64,000 nt of DNA. Origin: Catonia carolina. Lineage: Eukaryota; Arthropoda; Insecta; Hemiptera; Achilidae. Of this stretch, positions 11,509 to 22,089 are shown piece by piece. The position numbers and the translations under genes are program-made. Every line of letters begins with the position of its first letter. Position 1 is the stretch's first letter. The stretch spans positions 60,009,001 to 60,073,000 of the forward strand of contig JAQMRL010000006.1 in the NCBI GenBank assembly GCA_035578175.1. The letters are read 5' to 3'. The notes under the pieces were generated by a model that had not been told where the DNA came from, did not search any database, and was given only the letters and a program-made list of their open reading frames with translations.

Positions 11509-12328
11509 TTTTTTTTTTTTTTTTTTTTTTTACGGCCACAAAGGACCACTTAAGTTCAATCTTTCAACGTCTAGCTCTTTCAGATGTTCCACCAAAACGC
11601 CCCCGCAGTTGTCGCTCCCGTACTTCTCCTCTTCTTCGCCAATAATTCTTCAATGTTTCGGATCTTCTCAGTCTCTCAGCGTCCGAAATCACCATGGCTT
11701 TCCTGACCCTCATTTGTTCCCTAAATTTAACCGCTGTTTGTATGTCCTGTAGCTCCCTGACTTAGTTTTGAGGTCAGCTATTGTGATGTTTGGTTCCTCC
11801 ATATCCTTTTTGACTTCCTTTATCCAGTTTGGTGTCATCTTCTTTTGCCAGAAAAACTCAGTCATCCTTCTTAGTAATCTTGTATCCTCCATTCTCAATA
11901 TATGTCCCAGGAAGGATATCCTTCTTTTCCTGATGATACTGGTTAAAGGCTCAATTGTTTCATATACTTCCTTGTTTGGTACAATATAGAAAATACCATC
12001 TTGAAGGGACCATTTTCCAATACACCTTCTTGCTATTTGCCTCTCCACTTTCTCGATTTTGTCCTTTTCGCCTATTCTTGTTGGACCAAACAGGGTTTCA
12101 CTCGCATACAGGACTTCAGGAAGTATCACGGTATTGTAGTGTCTTAATTTTGTGTTGATGGACATACATTTCTTATTGTAAATATTCCTAGTGGTTATGG
12201 CGGATTTGATTAATTTATTTGTTCTTTCCTTCCAGTTAATTTTTTCTTTAATGTTGTGCATTATTGTTTCACCCAGGTATTTGAAACTTCTAACTAATTC
12301 CACGTTTTGATTGTTAATTCTGACGTTG
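11509..12328 (-). mobile_element. 5'-truncated LINE inserted in family B
   Basis: The element lies in minus orientation with its poly(A) tail at about 11509-11531. TCTACTACTT at 11499-11508 and 12329-12338 is the target duplication. The host B repeat reads continuously across the two ends. The C-terminal protein sequence is closely related to that of the LINE at 61.5-64 kb. Confidence 0.9.
11710..12328 (-). pseudogene. LINE reverse transcriptase C-terminal region
   Basis: The minus-strand frame starts within the thumb region (ELVRSFKYLGETI), followed by YNKKCMSINTKLRHYNTVIL, LYASETLFG and the usual FLGHILRMED and NWIKEVKKDMEE segments. It stops at 11710. The natural C-terminus (AERLRRSETLKNYWRRRGE) is readable in another frame just downstream, so a frameshift separates the two. 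The palm domain with the catalytic aspartates is absent. Confidence 0.85.
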
Positions 12329-12848
12329 TCTACTACTTCTATTATATAAATTTTTTCTCTAAATTGCATATTAAAGCCGTAATCTTAAAAAAACTATGTT
12401 TTTATGTGAAAACAGCCTCACCCAGAATTTCAGCAAACATGACGCCTACCCTATCTTGTAGAGAATAACAAATTGAGTAAACCAGGCGATTTTAAAAAAA
12501 ATCGTAGGACTAGTTTTTGAAAAAATTGCAAAAAGTGAAAAATGACACGAATAAACTACTACTTCCGTTTGACCGATTTTGATGAAAATGTTCGTGTCGG
12601 GTCTGGTAGTGGTATGTAACTTAAGTTTCAAGTTCGTACGATGTTCCGTTCTTGAGATATTTTGTATACACACACACACAGGCCAATCGCTAAAAACATG
12701 TTTTTTGGGTTCAGGGGGTCTGAAAACGTGTAGATCCGGTGAAAACTCGATTTCGAAAAATCGACATGAAAACAATACTTTCCTTCCTATATATTCATAT
12801 AGGCAAGAGAAAGTAATATTATGAATTTTTATTTATAGCATTTTTTTC

Positions 12849-13504
12849 GGACCTATTCCGTTTGTTTTTTCACATCACATCATCTGTAACCTGAAAGTCA
12901 TCTCGTGTAAACGCATCTTTACTATTATTACTGATGACTCCCACTCACTATAATTAATTGTGGATATTTTTTGCATGATTATTAATACACATTAGTTGCT
13001 TGTTTGCTTCATATGTGTTCTGTTCAATACATAATGAATCTTTTGGAATTGGCTCTTATTATTTCTACTAAGGAAAGAACTATATGTTTTTTTCAAAAGA
13101 AAGGAATACTGCATAATCCGAGCATTTGTTTAAATGGACACGATATGATACTGAACACCAATGGCCAGGATCGTTGGGTGTGTAGTAAAGCAATCAGCAG
13201 AATTAGTAAACCTCTAAGAAGCGACAAATTTCTCGCTAATATGAAGTTGGATTATCGAACAACCATTCTCTTCATTTACAGTTGTTGCAAAGAATACGCA
13301 TCAATTAAATGGTGCGAAGATGTAATTTTTAATGAATTGTGTTATTTTTAAATTTTAATGTTGTAATAGTTTATCTTAATTGTTTTGTAATTTGTAAAAT
13401 AAAGCTGAAAACAAGCGAAAATAAAAGCAACAGGCAATTGCTGGTCGAACGGTAAAGGTGCATTCACACGATCTTTTGATGATGTGAAATAACGGTATAG
13501 GTCC
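12849..13504 (+). mobile_element. Short Merlin-like (IS1595-related) element
   Basis: The ends GGACCTATTCCG and, on the complement, GGACCTATACCG are inverted repeats, followed inward by further matches including TTCACATCA. Flanking TTTTTTC heptamers (12842-12848 and 13505-13511) look like the target duplication. The element is inserted in an old reverse-oriented B copy whose sequence resumes at 13505. It encodes a short transposase-like frame. Confidence 0.72.
13034..13351 (+). CDS. N-terminal part of a Merlin/ISXO2-like transposase, truncated
   Basis: From the ATG at 13034 the frame reads MNLLELALIISTKERTICFF, then HNPSICLNGHDM and, after a gap, DRWVCSKA, a Cys/His ribbon typical of these transposases. 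The segment LDYRTTILFIYSCCKEYASI followed by KWCE is also a family hallmark. The protein stops after about 105 residues, just where the catalytic DDE domain should begin. A poly(A) signal AATAAA lies shortly downstream (near 13399). It is either a remnant or a short non-catalytic product; a few upstream codons (from 13004) are also open. Family recognition is from memory of the domain. Confidence 0.65.
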   Translation: MNLLELALIISTKERTICFFQKKGILHNPSICLNGHDMILNTNGQDRWVCSKAISRISKPLRSDKFLANMKLDYRTTILFIYSCCKEYASIKWCEDVIFNELCYF

Positions 13505-13719
13505 TTTTTTCTTCAGAGCATAGTTTAACTCAATTTGTAATTTCCCATATTTTTAAGTCGAACAAGTTGATTTTTGTTTTGCATCATTCATTCGTGATTA
13601 AAATTAGGTTGTTTTTAATTTTACATCATTTACTAAGTAATGACTGAACATAGATTATTAATTCATTAAATACAGTGGCAAGAGAAAGTCGTGTGAATGT
13701 TTGCCACCAGATTTATTTA

Positions 13720-14454
13720 TTTTTTAGTTGTATTTTCATAGTGTTCGCTACTTTATACAAACGGTTTTCTGGATTTAACTAGAATGTGTTTAAAATTTTT
13801 AAATATCATTCATGCGAATGACATTTATAATATTTACTTTCAAAATTGTCTGTAATCTATTTACTTTGGAATTCTTCAGTTAAATAACTACTTTTAAATG
13901 TACTTTTAGTAATAATAATATTATCTTTGTTGAATATTTTGAGGTGATAATAAAAATATTAAGTATAGTTTCTTAGTTCTAGGTCTAAACCTTCAAATTC
14001 TTAAAAAAAATTAAGTAAGGCCAGTATTATTTACCATACTTTTAACATGAAAAGATAAAATTGTTCTAGACCTTTATTTATTTATTTGGTTGTTTGTTTA
14101 TTACACAAACACTTAAAAGACATCCTACCTTATCTACTACACTTTAGAATAGTGTTAATACTAAAATTAAACTAGAATTCATAAAAGCGTAAAAACGTGT
14201 TATGTAATTTTCTTTGATGTGTTTTTGGCAAGCTTTGAATTTCTTCACCAGGCAGTCAAATCATATCATGGTTGTTTGTCATCAAAATATTGTTGAATAT
14301 TTGAATTGATTTGGAATAACAGCTCAGGACATGTAGTTTGGAGTTTGTTTTCGTATAAATTTTTTTGTAATCAATTTGCTGTAAGACAAAGGGCGAGGTA
14401 GAAAAGGCACAGTAGTTGTAGAAGGAAGTGTGGTGATTGTGAAATATGGTTTTG
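13720..14454. other. Intron 1, no feature seen
   Basis: AT-rich sequence with no recognisable gene, terminal repeat or match to the other families in the window. Confidence 0.5.
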
Positions 14455-14790
14455 AATTCATTGAGAAAAATGTAAAGTGTTAGTGCAGGAGGGATGTGAG
14501 AAGGAAGGCAGGCACATGCAATAAGTCAAATGTTAGGTTGCTGAAGGAAGTTAAAGGAACTCTTATATTTAGGGATTGTTTTCTCATCCGACAGAAAATT
14601 AGAATAGATGTTAAAAGTAAAAGAATACAGAAAGCAAAAATGAGGTTTCTTCCGTAATGCACGAATACTAATTAAATGTTATGCCAATATTAATTAATGC
14701 AGTTGACATATGGATGGGTGGAAGGAAGGCACAGAGTAGAATGCAGGCAATTGAAAAGCATTTAAAGTAAAATTCCTGGGAACTTTATTT
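14455..14790 (+). mobile_element. Degraded LINE C-terminal fragment
   Basis: Near 14690 a plus-strand frame reads ILINAVDIWMGGRKAQSRMQ, the same region as HAAEIWTGVWNTGSRM in the 1.3-kb fragment. Upstream pieces are frameshifted. A tRNA-headed SINE in minus orientation begins at its end. Confidence 0.55.
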
Positions 14791-14935
14791 ATTTTCTGTT
14801 TGACTGTTTCGCAATTATTGCTACTGCAGACGGTGAGAAGGATGTTAGATCAAGATGAGCGATGAAAAAATTCCAAACCTACCTGAAACCCCGGTGTAAA
14901 AGAAGCCAGTTGCACTAACCACTACGTCAACGAAG
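14790..14935 (-). mobile_element. SINE C, head type 2, diverged
   Basis: The complement reads GACGTAGTGGTTAGTGCAAC and later GTCTGCAGTAGCAATAATTG, matching the 44219 copy. The B-box region is mutated. Confidence 0.7.
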
Positions 14936-15004
14936 TATGAGTTAAGTAATATTTCAATTTAATACATAATAATTAAAAACTGAATCTCCAACCACCATTC
15001 AATT

Positions 15005-15137
15005 TTCACCGTGAATAGGGTTCGATTTCCGTTCGATTCTGGCATTTTTTCATCACTCATCTTCATCTATTATGTTTCTAAACGTCTGCATTAGCAGTAA
15101 TTGCAAAACAGTCGGATGTAAAACAAAACAAAAATAA
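15005..15137 (+). mobile_element. SINE C, partial (B box and body)
   Basis: The fragment carries GTTCGATTCTGGC, GTCTGCATTAGCAGTAATTG and CAGTCGGATGTAAAAC with an A-rich end. The 5' half of the head is missing. Confidence 0.7.
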
Positions 15138-15419
15138 TAACTTTCATCACCAGCTCAGAAAATACATTTTTAATTTTATGAGATTAGGACAGGATTTACT
15201 TATGGTGCAATAGGGCGATTCCTCTGGTCTCCAGATGTCTAGCCCCTGCAGTTTTTTGACCATTCTCGCTGCAAACCGAGTGACCAACTTCCAGCTCTCC
15301 TCATCTCGAAGCATCAATGCCTCCATTCTCTCTCTACAGGCTCAACAGTTTGACTCCTATCTTTTCAGATCTCACCACTCCTTCGAGGGTAAAATAGGGA
15401 TACCTTTCAAATATATGCC

Positions 15420-15670
15420 CAATGGAAGTGAGTAGAGAACTTGTGACTGAAAAACTTTCAAGGAGAGATGGACAGACAAAACTTCAGTGGTTTTGAGATA
15501 TCAGTTGGTTAGAGGAGAATTGGCTGACTAAAAGGATACTGTGCATAGAAAATTTTTTTTACCCGAGATGAAAAATAAAAGAGGATGTCAAAAAAGTAAA
15601 GGTTGTAGGGGATTTAACGTGGGAATAGGTTAACAAGAAATTAAGACGGAAAAATCCCTTTCATGAGATG
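15420..15670 (+). mobile_element. Degraded LINE C-terminal fragment, end piece
   Basis: The frame TKLQWF, then ISWLEENWLTKRILCI and KIKEDVKKVKVVGDLTWE follows the order of a LINE C-terminus. It may be the continuation of the 14455-14790 fragment after the SINE insertions. It is not intact. Confidence 0.45.
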
Positions 15671-15687
15671 ACGCACCAGTGGCAATT

Positions 15688-16045
15688 TTTACTTTCTCTT
15701 GGCTATATGAATATATAGGATAAATCTTTATAATGCATCCTGCAGTTTGAAATTTATTCTATAAAATGTATCATCTTCTATAGATTTTAAATAAATAAAA
15801 AATTTTTTAGTTTCAAATATGTTATTTACTCTGATGATGGTGGATCCACCGAAACACGTGTAAGTAAAGATAAAAGTTGAAGCAGTTTAAAAAGAATGTT
15901 AGTGAAATTTATTATATAAAATAGAATATTTAGGAAGGAAAGTATTGTGTTCATGTTGAGTTTTCACCGGATCTATACGTTTTCAGACCCCCTGAATCCA
16001 AAAAACATGTTTTTAGCGGGTTGGTCTGTGTGTGTGGTTACTCTT
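15688..16045 (-). repeat. Family B copy 4, end fragment split by element D
   Basis: TACTTTCTCTTGGCTATATG (15691-15710) begins the copy. Element D interrupts it at 15721-15930, and it resumes with AGGAAGGAAAGTATTG. It is truncated near 16045. Confidence 0.8.
15721..15930. mobile_element. Element D copy 1 (fold-back family), half element
   Basis: This insert splits a family B end and is flanked by TAGGA (15716-15720 and 15931-15935). It contains the core GGTGGATCCACCGAAACACG followed by TGTAAGTA. It begins TAAATCTTTATAATG, as copy 2 does. Confidence 0.65.
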
Positions 16046-16672
16046 TACAGGAATCTAATGACACTATTTTTGTTTCTAAATTCCGACCTTGATTTCTGAT
16101 TGAAACCGAACTTCAAACCCTATCCAAGCCCACTAACTTTTTATGTAGATTACAAATCCGAATTCCGTTTGTTGCTATCCCTTGTAGTTTCTGTCATCTG
16201 GATGTGATGGACAAACAAATGATAAATGACAATTTTAAAAAATTGCCACCAACAATCTTGAGACAAATGTAATACAAAGAATATCTTTAGGCTGGATAAC
16301 TGCACGATAAATTACAAAATAATAGTCCAATCCAATCCAGGTTGAGTGGGCTATGGAGCCCTTTGATGGCGATGTCGTGCTGGCACCTGGTCGCGCGTTG
16401 AACAAAATAATTGAACTAATGTAACTTCAAGGAAAATTCAGGGAGTGATGTGAGTAATAATTTAAATTGGATTGGGGGTTGGTAAAACTGTATGCTGTCA
16501 GCGTGGCAGGGGAAGAAATTAATTTGGTAGGATGGTGTAATTAGAAGAATATGTTGAGGGAAATTAAAATTTTTGGGACTGTGGCAATTCTTTAAAAGGT
16601 TGTAGGATAGGTGGGGGGATTTAAGTAACAAAATATTAGTAATCCATTATTAAAGGCATCCATCCATTATTC
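16046..16672. other. Intron 1, no clear feature
   Basis: A small GC-rich patch at about 16325-16400 stands out, but no structure was found. The LINE target site follows. Confidence 0.4.
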
Positions 16673-16683
16673 ATTATTAAAGG

Positions 16684-18025
16684 GTTGTTGCTACACCTGC
16701 GAATTTTACATTTCTTTAATATGTGTTGGAAATATCACATAGTTCCCAAAGAATGGTTAGAAGCAAAGGTTATTTCCCTCTATAAAAAAGGGGGTAGAAC
16801 GGACCCAAATAATTACAGAGGTATCAGTTTGCTGGACACCACCTATAAAGTATATGCAAGAATAATCAATTCAAGACTAAGGAGGATTGTGGATAGTTTG
16901 ATTTCAGAGGAACAGATGGGTTTCAGAAAAGGAAGGTCATGCTCAGATGCAATTTTTACCATGAACCAAATTATATCAAAAAGACGAGAGTTTAACCTTG
17001 AAACTCATCTAGCATTTATAGACTTTATGAAGGCGTTCGACTCTGTCAATCGTAATCTCTTATGGTCTATACTTGAATCTAAAGGATACCCAAAGCATAT
17101 TATTCAAGTTATGAAGGGATTGTATGAGGGGACAACAATCCGTCTGCAAGTAAATGATAAGGTAACAGAAGCCATCTTGGTAAATAAGGGAGTTCGACAG
17201 GGCTGCAGTATGTCGCCGACTTTATTTAACATATATATAGACGACATGTTGCAAACATGGAAAATAGGCATTAATTCAGGAATACAACTCTCAGAACAGA
17301 TGAAGCTCAATCACATGATCTATGCAGATGACTTGGTATTAATACAACAAAGCGAAGAAGAGTTACAGAAAGCGGTTTTTATGTTGGACAAAATGTCTGA
17401 GAAATATAATTTGAAAATATCGCAGACAAAAACTAAAACTATGGCATTTAAAGGAAAATACACTGTAAGAACTAAAATAGAATTAGGAGGAAGAGTGCTT
17501 GAACAAGTTTCTCATTTCAAATATCTTGGTAATGATGTTTCGTATGACTTTGACAAAGATGTGCTTTACAAACTATCTAAATTTCAAAGCATTTGTGGTA
17601 ATATACATAAACATCTGAAACGGAAAACAAGAAAAGATACGAGACTTAAGTTTTACGATACAATTGCTGTCCCTACTTTGATGTATGGCAGTGAGTCCTG
17701 GATACATACGAGAAAGGTAGACAGCAAAATCCAGGCTGCAGAAATGAGATTCTTACGAAGTGTATATGGATGCAGCCGAAGAGATAGGCTACGAAATGAA
17801 GAAATTAGAAAAACACTGAATGCTTTACCGTTGCTAGACAGAATCAAGCAGAACAGGAACAGATGGTGCAGCCATTTGAATCGCATGCCAGGCGAGAGAA
17901 TACCAAAAGCCGCCAGAAACTACAAACCTACAGGAAGAAGAGATATAGGACGACCGAGGAACAGATGGGTACCGGAACAGGTTCAAGAAACCTAATCCTT
18001 GGAAGTGAAGAAGAAGAAGAAGAAG
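16684..18025 (+). mobile_element. 5'-truncated LINE with (GAA)n tail and perfect target duplication
   Basis: The insert is bounded by ATTATTAAAGG at 16673-16683 and 18026-18036, a perfect 11-bp target duplication. It ends in a (GAA)n run at about 18008-18025. It carries only the reverse transcriptase and the C-terminal region. It lies in intron 1 in the same sense as the host gene. Confidence 0.93.
16685..17995 (+). CDS. LINE reverse transcriptase, 5'-truncated but open
   Basis: The 436-codon frame has no internal stop. It has no proper start because the insertion is 5'-truncated, and the first in-frame ATG is 12 codons in. Reverse transcriptase motifs are intact: NNYRGISLLDTTYK, EEQMGFRKGRSCSDAIF, HLAFIDFMKAFDSVNR, NKGVRQGCSMSPTLFNIYID and MIYADDLVLIQQ, with the catalytic YADD at 17321-17332. 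The C-terminal third has the usual YGSESW and RWCSHLNRM segments. The endonuclease domain is absent. The clade is not assigned. Confidence 0.92.
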   Translation: MLLHLRILHFFNMCWKYHIVPKEWLEAKVISLYKKGGRTDPNNYRGISLLDTTYKVYARIINSRLRRIVDSLISEEQMGFRKGRSCSDAIFTMNQIISKRREFNLETHLAFIDFMKAFDSVNRNLLWSILESKGYPKHIIQVMKGLYEGTTIRLQVNDKVTEAILVNKGVRQGCSMSPTLFNIYIDDMLQTWKIGINSGIQLSEQMKLNHMIYADDLVLIQQSEEELQKAVFMLDKMSEKYNLKISQTKTKTMAFKGKYTVRTKIELGGRVLEQVSHFKYLGNDVSYDFDKDVLYKLSKFQSICGNIHKHLKRKTRKDTRLKFYDTIAVPTLMYGSESWIHTRKVDSKIQAAEMRFLRSVYGCSRRDRLRNEEIRKTLNALPLLDRIKQNRNRWCSHLNRMPGERIPKAARNYKPTGRRDIGRPRNRWVPEQVQET

Positions 18026-18176
18026 ATTATTAAAGGCTCTTATGTTAGTGTGTAAAATTGCAATGTTGAAAATACAGAGTTCAGTTCATGGCTACAGTTC
18101 CACTCCATCGATATTTCATCCGTTTCAAACCTAGAGTTGCATTAGAAACAATCTAGTTTGCTCTTGAATTCAATTT

Positions 18177-18571
18177 GTTGTTGTTTAGGTCATCAGCCGA
18201 AAGGCTGGTTTGAACCTGTAGAGGTTTTACTAAGTAAACCGAGGAGTGAGGTGGTTTACCGTTGCCTTCCTCACTGAGTGGAAAAGTACGCTTATCAGCA
18301 TGCCGGGTCCTCTGAAAAGCACATATTTTCCACTCTGCTAACGACACCTTCACTTCATTCACCACAGGGTCTGGCTGTATAAAGAAATTCATTACTTTCA
18401 GAGGAGATAACTCTGATTAGTGTCTTTTGCACCTCTACCTCTTCTGTTCTTAAATGATTCAGTCATTTAATTGGCTGACCATGTGATAAGAAACAGAACT
18501 ATTTATTTTAGCCCTGCAATGAACAGATTGAGTGTAAATAATTTGACACTCCACCTGTCCGTCATGGGCAG
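18177..18571 (-). mobile_element. SINE A copy 3, full length
   Basis: The reverse copy is flanked by a perfect GAATTCAATTT duplication (18166-18176 and 18572-18582). The internal frame (79 codons, minus strand) is open. Confidence 0.95.
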
Positions 18572-18867
18572 GAATTCAATTTATAAATTAAAAATAATTA
18601 ATGATTGAATCTTTTTAATTCATTATTTTTCTATAAAGCAATTTAATTAATGATCTTGATTTCACAATAGTTTGAAAAAGTTTTATAAAAAATGGCTTTT
18701 AATCAGTCTGTTTTTTGTGGTTATTTAATTCCACTATGACGTTCTGTGTGACAAACATCCCAACCACATAACCAACTAGATTGTGATTTCTTTAATTGAT
18801 AAAATGATTTCTACAAATTTATCTTTATCACTGTTACCTGTCGGTAAATGTAAAATTTATATAAAAA

Positions 18868-19245
18868 TAAATCTTTATAATGTATTCTGCAGCTTGAAAT
18901 CAATTCTATTTTGTATAATAAATGTATTTAATAAATTTCATCAACCATTTAAGCTGCCTTGATCTCCATTATTTATGATTTATACGTGTTTCGGTGGATC
19001 CGCTATAATCTAAGTACGCAAAATATTATTTGAAATTTTAAAATTTTTATTTAAAAACTACAGAAGGTATTGCATCTTCAGTCATCTATTTAAATAGAAA
19101 TTTTAATGATTCTAATTATATTTTGTGTACTCTGATGGTGGGGGATTCACTGAAACACATGTAAGTAGTAAATAGTACGGATCAAGGCAGCTGAAAAAGT
19201 TAATGAAATTTTTTGTATAAATTTATTACGTAAAATAAAAAATTT
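18868..19245. mobile_element. Element D copy 2, inverted-repeat form
   Basis: The two halves are imperfect inverted repeats: ACGTGTTTCGGTGGATCC near 18985 faces GGATTCACTGAAACACAT near 19147. Flanking arms match too, for example AAGCTGCCTTGATC against GATCAAGGCAGCT. The centre is AT-rich and non-coding. Confidence 0.65.
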
Positions 19246-19353
19246 ATATAGTACATTTCTTAAATTTTACTTTCTCTTGCCTATATAAATATATAAGAAG
19301 GAAAGTATTTTGCTGTTTTCTTGTAAAAAAATTGTTTTTTTAAGATTGCTGCT

Positions 19354-21407
19354 GGGTCATTCCATGTCAAATCAACACACTTTTAATAAAAATTTTACCT
19401 CACCATTTTAGATTTTGCTAACATTTGGTATACTCACAGTGGGTGCTAAGACTAAGAAAAATCCCAAATTTTAATTTTTTATCTCTATCCGTTTTCAAAA
19501 TACGGCTAGGTAAAGTTTTCAAAAAACTGCCAAAATGAGGCGGACAGATGTTTTTGAAATTGCTCTAGAAGCTGTCCTAATTGAGCTAGAGAGGCAAGAT
19601 AGGGCTCTTTTTGCAGCATTTTTCATGCTCTTTCCAGTGAGGTGTAACATGACATGGGTAATATTAAAATATTTTTTGTGAACACAGATGAAGATTTTGA
19701 ATAACTTTTTTTCCAAAAAGTACATAATTTAAAATTTTAAAAAATTTTCTGTAAGTACTTAGAACTGTTCTAAATAATACTGCCAAATATAAACATGGGA
19801 TGGCGATGGGTTCATTGTTTAAAAAAATAATCCCTGACGCTCTGTTTCACCAGTTTTGTCTAAATAATAATACCCACCTACCTTCAACAATTATGTTTGA
19901 TTTGATTGTTTTTTCTAAAAGTAGAATAATTAAAATATTTCAATAAGATGTTAGTACTGTCATAAATTAACAGGCAAAATATAAATAAGGGATGATAATT
20001 GATCATTGGACTAACAGTTATTCTGTATATAGACATTGTAACATAGTCGGTAGTACTAAACGATAAAAACAACTGCATTTTATAAACACTGTATTATAAA
20101 TTAACACTAACCTGAGAACAATTGAGTGGTACAGATTTAAAACTAGTTTTTTCTTAAAAATTGTCTTTGGGTTTCGCTTAAATCATCTCCTCCAAGAGCA
20201 TATGTTCTCTCAGTCTGCGTAACCGGATTTACTTTTGTGAGAATATCCACAACTGACACCCACAGGACATCTGAATGTCTATGGTAGGAGAATGATCTAG
20301 CTGGTCCACATGGATGATGAAAACTTATTTTGAGTTCATCACTTTCTTCATTTTTCTCTAACACATACCCAAGCCACCAGTTTTTATCATACACAGTGGT
20401 AACATAGCCTGATATATCTTGTAACTTTTGTGTGTCCACTGGTTTAGCCACCTCCCTCTCCCAACCCTGCACATCATCTGAAAAGTGTTTCACTAACAAT
20501 TCTGATGTAGTGTTGGGAATGAATGCGTGAAGTTGCTGCGTTCCTTAGATGGTTAATGCATCTTCAAAATGGCTTTTCAAGAATGTTTCTGAAGCAGTGT
20601 AATCCTATTGAGTGGAGTAGGCAAAGTCATTTTGTATAATCTATAGGCCTATATCATGACTGTGATACCAGTATTTACACTCAAATACGGCAGTAATTGC
20701 AGTTATAGGCATGTTTAATCTTTTGGTTTTATTTTATTGATACTAGTGTTAAATTGTAGTAAAGTATGAAGTGAATAATAACTTAATTTTTATAAATTAT
20801 AACATACAGATTGGTTTTTGTTGAAGATGATATTTTTGATATTTTCAGAACCTTTCTGTATATTTTAATAATAACTTTTTTGTTGAAGGTAGGTGGGTAT
20901 TATTATTTAGACAAAACTGGTGAAACAGAGCGTCAGGGATTATTTTTTTAAATAATGAACCCATCGCCATCCCATGTTTATATTTGGCAGTATTATTTAG
21001 AACAGTTCTAAATACTTACAGAAAAAATTTTTAAATTTTAAATTATGTACTTTTTGGAAAAAAAGTTATTCAAAATCTTCATCTGTGTTCACAAAAAATA
21101 TTTTAATATTACCCATGTCATGTTACACCTCACTGGAAAGAGCATGAAAAATGGTGCAAAAAGAGCCCTATCTTGCCTCTCTAGCTCAATTAGGACAGCT
21201 TCTAGAGCAATTTCAAAAACATCTGTCCGCCTCATTTTGGCAGTTTTTTGAAAACTTTACCTAGCCGTATTTTGAAAACGGATAGAGATAAAAAATTAAA
21301 ATTTGGGATTTTTCTTAGTCTTAGCACCCACTGTGAGTATACCAAATTTTAGCAAAATCTAAAATGGTGAGGTAAAATGGGTGTGTTGATTTGACATGGA
21401 ATGACCC
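19354..21407. mobile_element. DNA transposon with roughly 530-bp TIRs (element E), unassigned superfamily
   Basis: The two arms, 19354-19890 and about 20880-21407, are near-identical inverted repeats beginning GGGTCATTCCATGTCAAATC. The element is flanked by TGCT (19350-19353 and 21408-21411). This matches a 4-bp duplication of GGCT/TGCT in the family B copy it interrupts. About 1 kb of unique interior carries a minus-strand coding remnant. Short open frames in the two arms are mirror copies of each other and are not genes. Confidence 0.85.
20143..20544 (-). pseudogene. Conserved C-terminal domain of a transposon-encoded protein (unknown)
   Basis: The uninterrupted part (20143-20544) encodes GTQQLHAFIPNT, then ISGYVTTVYDKNWWLGYVLE, HHPCGPARSFSY and DVLWVSVVDILTKV, ending at a stop at 20143. 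An in-frame TAA precedes it, after which the same frame reads SETFLKSHFEDALTI, so the original gene was longer. I recognise the WWLGYV, HPxGPxxSF and ILTKV pattern as one that recurs in uncharacterised arthropod and cnidarian proteins of likely transposon origin, but I cannot name a domain. It is the only coding trace inside element E. Confidence 0.55.
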
Positions 21408-22089
21408 TGCTTTAATATGCATTTTAGTGCAAAAAAATTTTGTAACAAAAGTTGTAGAAAATTTAAAAACATACAACGTTTATTTCAAACATTTTTTTGT
21501 ATAACGTTTAGATTAGTGGTAATTAGTGATTTTTTGTTTTTTCTCACGTAAATGTGTAAAAATTCATTTTTTTTTAAGATTTAGACATTTTACAACATTA
21601 GTGTTTATAATAAAATTCATAGAAAATTAAAAGATCTACAACTTTTATTTGGAGCATTTTTCTCTACAGAGCCTAATTTAGCGTTAATGATTGATTTTCC
21701 GTATTTTTAAGCCAAACTGAGGTCAATTTTCAGTTTGCGTTTTTCACTCATGATAAAACGAGGTTATTTTTATTGAGGTTAGTTCCTTCTTTATTTCTAA
21801 TGTTGTATTACTAATGTTAGGTTATATTGTTCAATATTTGCATTGGCAAGAGAAAGTTGTGTGAGTGTTTCACACCAGATTTTTTTGTAGTTATTCTAGG
21901 CCAATGTGTCTTGGAAAATCACTTGTGCCTGTGCAGGGTTCTCGGAAAGACTAAATATTTAGGTTATGTGTACCCTCTACAGTGCCTCACATTTTGCTAG
22001 TGTCTTTAATGTTTATGATTTTTTTCAGTCAGTTTATGGGGAAAAAAATTTTCGATTGTATATCTGTACATGGAGGTACCAAGTACATT

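Larger units (their letters stand above)
11064..12813 (+). repeat. Family B copy 3, with nested LINE
   Basis: The forward copy runs from the CTGGTGTGAAACACTCACAC end to GGCAAGAGAAAG, flanked by TA. The LINE at 11509-12328 is inserted with a 10-bp duplication. Without it the copy is about 920 bp. Confidence 0.88.
10735..13719 (-). repeat. Family B copy 2, old, with B copy 3 and Merlin element nested
   Basis: The reverse-oriented sequence is in three pieces: 10735-11063, 12814-12848 and 13505-13719. B copy 3 is inserted at a TA between the first two, and the Merlin-like element between the last two. Reading across the insertions restores the B consensus order. Confidence 0.75.
19270..21897 (-). 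repeat. Family B copy 5, with element E nested
   Basis: The ends are CTTTCTCTTGCC and CACCAGATTTTTTTG, flanked by TA. The 2054-bp element E is inserted in AAGATTGCTGCTTTAATATG-type sequence. The empty-site order is known from other B copies. Confidence 0.85.

Noticed and set aside
19519..21251. Two near-identical 68-residue proteins on opposite strands
   Set aside because: They are the same sequence in the two inverted arms of element E and lack coding features.
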